A stretch of DNA of 64,000 nt from a candidate division TM6 bacterium GW2011_GWF2_43_87 (GTDB lineage: Bacteria; Babelota; Babeliae; Babelales; Babelaceae). The notes beneath the pieces were generated by a model. It was not told the DNA's origin, made no database searches, and was given only the letters and a program-made list of their open reading frames with translations. The translations under genes and the position numbers were made by a program. Of this stretch, positions 60,822-64,000 are shown piece after piece (positions within the stretch are counted from its first letter, which is position 1; each line of letters starts with the position of its first letter). The stretch is from positions 62,001 to 126,000 of the forward strand of contig LCGZ01000001.1 of NCBI GenBank assembly GCA_001000065.1, written 5' to 3'.

Positions 60822-61508
60822 ATGGCTAACGAATGGTTTAAAGAACTGCAATACAGTGCTTCGCGGCTTTATAACGAAGCCTGTACCCTCATCGCGCCCC
60901 CCTATTGTGAATCCTGCCGCCGTTTTTTGGACCATCGCACCCCCTTATGCCAAGAATGCGAAAAAGAGCTAGAGCCCATTGCATCCATCGAATTAAAGAT
61001 AAACAGCGCCTACACCCTACGCGTATTTGCATTAACCACGTATACCGGAGTGGTCCGACGACTCGCCATTGCAAAATACTACCGCCAACCACTTGCCAGC
61101 AAACAGCTAGGAGAATTGGTTGCCCGAGGCTGCTTCTGCCCATGGGAGACCTTTGATTATATCGTTCCCGTGCCCTTACATTGGAGCCGAACGCTTTCCA
61201 GAGGCTTTAATCAAGCAACCGAAATGGCGAAAAGTATCAGTAAGCTTCGCAACATCCCCATCGACTATGGAGTCAAACGAACACGCAAAACCTCATTTCA
61301 AGCGGGACTATCCTCCGAAGCTCGACACTCCAATGTCATTAAAGCATGCACCCTAAGTCCAAAAAGCTCTGCCCTATTTACAAACCGCCATATTCTTATT
61401 GTAGACGATGTCATGACAACCGGAGCAACACTCCATGAAACCGCACGCGCTCTAGCGACTAGCCATCCCGCCTCTATAACGGCAGTAGTCGGCGCTCGAG
61501 TTTTATAA
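60822..61508 (+). CDS. comF: ComF-family phosphoribosyltransferase-like protein
   Basis: ComF is needed for DNA uptake in competent bacteria and has a phosphoribosyltransferase fold. The 228-residue protein has the N-terminal four-Cys zinc-binding element (CESCRRF…CQECEKEL), a ComF-type linker, and the C-terminal PRPP-binding loop ILIVDDVMTTGATLHE. It lies 13 bases after pgpA at the end of the pheT-lspA-pgpA-comF unit. Together with the pilB-like ATPase it is consistent with a competence system. Confidence 0.93.
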   Translation: MANEWFKELQYSASRLYNEACTLIAPPYCESCRRFLDHRTPLCQECEKELEPIASIELKINSAYTLRVFALTTYTGVVRRLAIAKYYRQPLASKQLGELVARGCFCPWETFDYIVPVPLHWSRTLSRGFNQATEMAKSISKLRNIPIDYGVKRTRKTSFQAGLSSEARHSNVIKACTLSPKSSALFTNRHILIVDDVMTTGATLHETARALATSHPASITAVVGARVL

Positions 61509-61564
61509 ATCACCTTCTATAAAGACCGCCCTCCTGTCCCAATAAAAAAAATGTTATATTCAGC

Positions 61565-61593
61565 TTGACAATAGATTTAATTTGCTTTAATAT
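61565..61593 (+). promoter_or_regulatory. Strong sigma70-type promoter for the ankyrin-like lipoprotein gene
   Basis: TTGACA (61565-61570), 17 bases, TAATAT (61588-61593). It sits in an AT-rich gap of about 250 bases, leaving a leader of about 165 bases before ATG 61760. A TATAAT at 61684-61689 might be a second promoter but lacks a clear -35. Confidence 0.65.
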
Positions 61594-61759
61594 ATGTAAA
61601 TAATATACAAGTAGAAGCCTATCCTTAGCCTTTTTTATTAATTGATTTAATTTAAACAAGAATATTATTGTTGCAAAGTATGTTATAATAGATAAAAGAA
61701 GAACTTCTGACTTCTTAAACGAAAAAATAAAAAGCCTCTTTAAACGCAGGATTTATATT

Positions 61760-64000
61760 ATGAAAAAAATAGTATTATTAACTTTTCCCCTTATGCTTTT
61801 GGGTTGCTCAGCATCCATGCATGCAGCGAACAAGACATTAAAAGAACTAACCGAACTTATAAAGAACAAAAAAATCTCGCTCAACGATATATCATTGATC
61901 TCTAAAGTTGCAATCAACAGAGTCGCAATTAATATTGAAGGTCTGAAGAGTGCTTTCTCGATTGAAAACGTCTGGAAAAATGTCGAAGAGCAATTCACCA
62001 CAAACAACAGCCCTAATAACAAAATTATCATCGAAATACTTATTAAAAAGGCGCTCAGTCCAAATTCCAAGATAAAAGAAATTCTTCCACCTTTAGTTAA
62101 AGATAAAGAAATCAAACAGATACTTAACAACGTTCAAAAAGAATACGGAAACTTCAAGGAAATCGAAACCCCAAAAAAAGTTACCATTCAAGCACCCAAG
62201 CCAAACAATACTGAAGTAGCTCTCAATGCTATCAAAAACAATAACCCAACCACGTTTGCAACTACCTTAAAAGCGCTAAGCAGTGAATGTGACCTCTCAA
62301 CAGATACCACGCTCACCAAAAAACTAGCCAATGCTATTATGGAACTAAAGGACTTTGCACAACGCGAAGCGTTTTTTGATACCATACATCAAAAATGTCC
62401 TGACGCTGCCCAAAATTTATATAGGCATTTAGATAATGAGGACGATTCCCCTAGTCTAGAACAGAGAGCCGTTGACACAGACAACGTCGCATTACTTGAA
62501 CAGCTATGGCAAGCGTTTATCTGGAAGTATGAAAACGGAACAAATGAGCAAGAAATCCAAACTTTTGTCCAAAATTTAGCTCTAAAAAACGCTTCCGATA
62601 CCCTCTTTAATGCCCTTATAACAATCACTGAAAAAAGCTCAGCACTCATCCAAAAAAATGTCGACCCTTTGACGCACTTCAAATTAGCTATCGAGGAAAA
62701 GGATGTTGATCTATTTAAATATTTTTGGAATAAAATAGTAAGTTCATATGACTTGAACAGCAGCGCCATCGAAAACATCGAGATGCTTGCTCAAATAGCT
62801 CTATCTGCTGAATCTTCTGATGAGATCTGCCAGGCATTTTATGACATCACCAGAGACTGCTCTCCAGAATTCAACAAAATAGTTCAAGAGTTTATTAACA
62901 ACAATGCTACCACGCTCTCGGAAAAAGCAACGGACTTAAAGTTTTATGACCAAGCACCTGCAGAAGTTTTGCAATTAGACCACACCGCTGAAATTCAAAA
63001 GGACCTGATTCATAAATTTGTAGAAAATAGATTAAACAACGTAGCAAACAAGCAAGCTACCAAGCAAGAAATCCACAATTTTGTAGTCAACATAACAAAC
63101 AAACTACAAGATAAAAACACTCCAAAGAACAACCTCTTTGAAAACTATAAAAAAGACCTTCTAAACCCAAGAGGCTGCCTTGGCATTAAACAGGACTTAG
63201 AGGTACTTAGGAAGAAGAATTTTAATGTCAAAACTCTAATAGAAGAAGCTGTCATTAGTAATTCAAACCATCTAATCAATGTCATAGACTACCTGGTTGA
63301 AACAGCAAAATTAGACGGAATCCCTGACCTTGCCATTAACGCCGCCGTTGAACATAAAGACCTTAAAACTGCCTGGAAAATCATAAACAAACAAAGTTCT
63401 CTTGACACAGTGTCCCCAGAAAGCCTGAACGCCTTTCTAGAGTTAGCAACCAGTGCAAAAACATTTGAAGGGCATAGTTCCAATCTATTCGAGAAATTTA
63501 AGACATTACCATCGCTATTAAAAACAGCTATAGAAAAAAATCTCAGCAGATTAGCACACTCGGCTTTAAATGCACAGCTACAATCAAATATTGCATGTAA
63601 AGAAACGACCATCATATCCCTTCTAAAAGTCGCCGATACCTCTATGGATGACGCACTCCTGGACTATATAGTAAACAAATATGGAGTTGAGCAAAATATC
63701 TTTAAAAAGGCTGAGCTATCCAAAAAGTTCAGAGAATCCTTCTCTAAAACTATTGAAACCCTTGCACACCAGAACCTTGAAAACAATGTCAAAAACGGGA
63801 ATTTAACTGCGATTAAAGACATAGTTAACTACATAGGCTTCACGTCAGCTACTACTGGGAATGCACTTGGACTAGCCGCAACACATGGGAAAACGGAAAT
63901 TGCCGCGTTTCTTATAAGCCGCGTATTAAATCAAGCACAATTCCTAAATCCCAACTTAAAAAGTGTCTGGAGAAAAATCTTAACCAACCTCAATAAAATC
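61760..64000 (+). CDS. Large predicted lipoprotein with ankyrin-like repeat (3' truncated by window edge)
   Basis: The frame is open to the end of the window (747 codons seen). It starts with a lipoprotein signal (MKKIVLLTFPLMLLGCSASMH, lipobox LMLLGC), with AGG 9 bases upstream. The remainder is all-helical, Asn/Lys/Leu-rich, with repeated helix pairs of about 30-35 residues. Near residues 690-730 the sequence GNLTAIKDIVNYIG…GNALGLAATHGKTEIAAFLIS has the ankyrin pattern (G-x-T-A-L-x-x-A-A-x-x-G-x-x-E-I-x-x-x-L). Most earlier units are too degenerate to assign with certainty. Surface-exposed ankyrin proteins are common effectors or adhesins of intracellular bacteria; that role here is inferred. 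The absence of a stop in the window means the full length is unknown. Confidence 0.75.
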   Translation, partial: MKKIVLLTFPLMLLGCSASMHAANKTLKELTELIKNKKISLNDISLISKVAINRVAINIEGLKSAFSIENVWKNVEEQFTTNNSPNNKIIIEILIKKALSPNSKIKEILPPLVKDKEIKQILNNVQKEYGNFKEIETPKKVTIQAPKPNNTEVALNAIKNNNPTTFATTLKALSSECDLSTDTTLTKKLANAIMELKDFAQREAFFDTIHQKCPDAAQNLYRHLDNEDDSPSLEQRAVDTDNVALLEQLWQAFIWKYENGTNEQEIQTFVQNLALKNASDTLFNALITITEKSSALIQKNVDPLTHFKLAIEEKDVDLFKYFWNKIVSSYDLNSSAIENIEMLAQIALSAESSDEICQAFYDITRDCSPEFNKIVQEFINNNATTLSEKATDLKFYDQAPAEVLQLDHTAEIQKDLIHKFVENRLNNVANKQATKQEIHNFVVNITNKLQDKNTPKNNLFENYKKDLLNPRGCLGIKQDLEVLRKKNFNVKTLIEEAVISNSNHLINVIDYLVETAKLDGIPDLAINAAVEHKDLKTAWKIINKQSSLDTVSPESLNAFLELATSAKTFEGHSSNLFEKFKTLPSLLKTAIEKNLSRLAHSALNAQLQSNIACKETTIISLLKVADTSMDDALLDYIVNKYGVEQNIFKKAELSKKFRESFSKTIETLAHQNLENNVKNGNLTAIKDIVNYIGFTSATTGNALGLAATHGKTEIAAFLISRVLNQAQFLNPNLKSVWRKILTNLNKI

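Noticed and set aside
61753-62778. Minus-strand open frames opposite the ankyrin-like lipoprotein gene
   Set aside because: The plus strand has one continuous frame of 747 codons with promoter, ribosome-binding sequence and lipoprotein signal; the minus frames are short and broken.

Overview
The window is a dense bacterial chromosome segment of moderate GC content with short intergenic gaps, many ATGA start/stop overlaps and Sec-type signal peptides. It carries core genes (topA end, mnmG, dnaJ, glmM, trpS, metG, pheT, mraY, murB, cdsA, tgt, lspA, pgpA, gap), so it is not a plasmid or phage. Peptidoglycan genes (mraY, murB, glmM), lspA and a beta-barrel outer-membrane protein point to a Gram-negative envelope. 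About a quarter of the sequence encodes secreted proteins of no known family. Together with spermidine/putrescine import, adenosine deaminase, an amino-acid permease, an ankyrin-repeat protein and a candidate secreted cysteine protease, this suggests a host-dependent intracellular or protist-associated bacterium. My best guess is Candidatus Dependentiae (TM6/Babelales). That is an inference from gene content, not a measured phylogeny.

Layout. 1-6.1 kb: topA 3' end, a small secreted protein, mnmG, add, dnaJ. 6.1-10.5 kb (minus strand): a baeRF-type ribosome factor, a YdjM-like membrane protein with a SpoIID-domain protein, RNase H with a C4 zinc-ribbon protein, and a CAU-anticodon tRNA. 10.8-16 kb: an accessory island with two paralogous secreted proteins, two tiny cysteine-rich secreted proteins with duplicated promoters and 5'-UTR hairpins, and a third secreted protein. 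16-22.3 kb: gap, an ABC-2 exporter pair, a DUF502 protein, and the cdaA-cdaR-glmM cluster with a degenerate cyclase domain. 22.4-29 kb: trpS, an orphan secreted protein, a decayed IS5-type transposase, intergenic repeat elements, a membrane-anchored protein and a second pair of secreted paralogues. 29-39 kb: metG, an AAA-ATPase/PD-(D/E)XK protein, a cysteine-rich beta-barrel protein and a 1377-residue surface protein.

39.4-44 kb: a potABCD operon headed by a His/Cys-rich multispanning protein. 44.2-45.4 kb: candidate papain-like secreted protease. 45.5-51.8 kb: mraY facing a minus-strand run of an APC permease, a SpoU-type methyltransferase, tgt, cdsA, yraN and a TPR-like lipoprotein. 51.9-57.4 kb: type IV pilus/secretion ATPase, an Asn-rich secreted protein, murB, and a secreted protein with a Gly-Pro-Ile repeat. 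57.5-61.5 kb: pheT-lspA-pgpA-comF operon. 61.8 kb to the end: a large lipoprotein with an ankyrin-like repeat that runs off the window.

The most interesting signal is a short, similar amphipathic segment (roughly L-x-x-[AS]-L-x-x-I-A-[ST]). It sits at the extreme C-terminus of at least four otherwise different signal-peptide proteins, with weaker cases in two more. It also sits just behind the signal peptide of the candidate protease. It could be a sorting or anchoring tag of an undescribed surface/effector secretion system.
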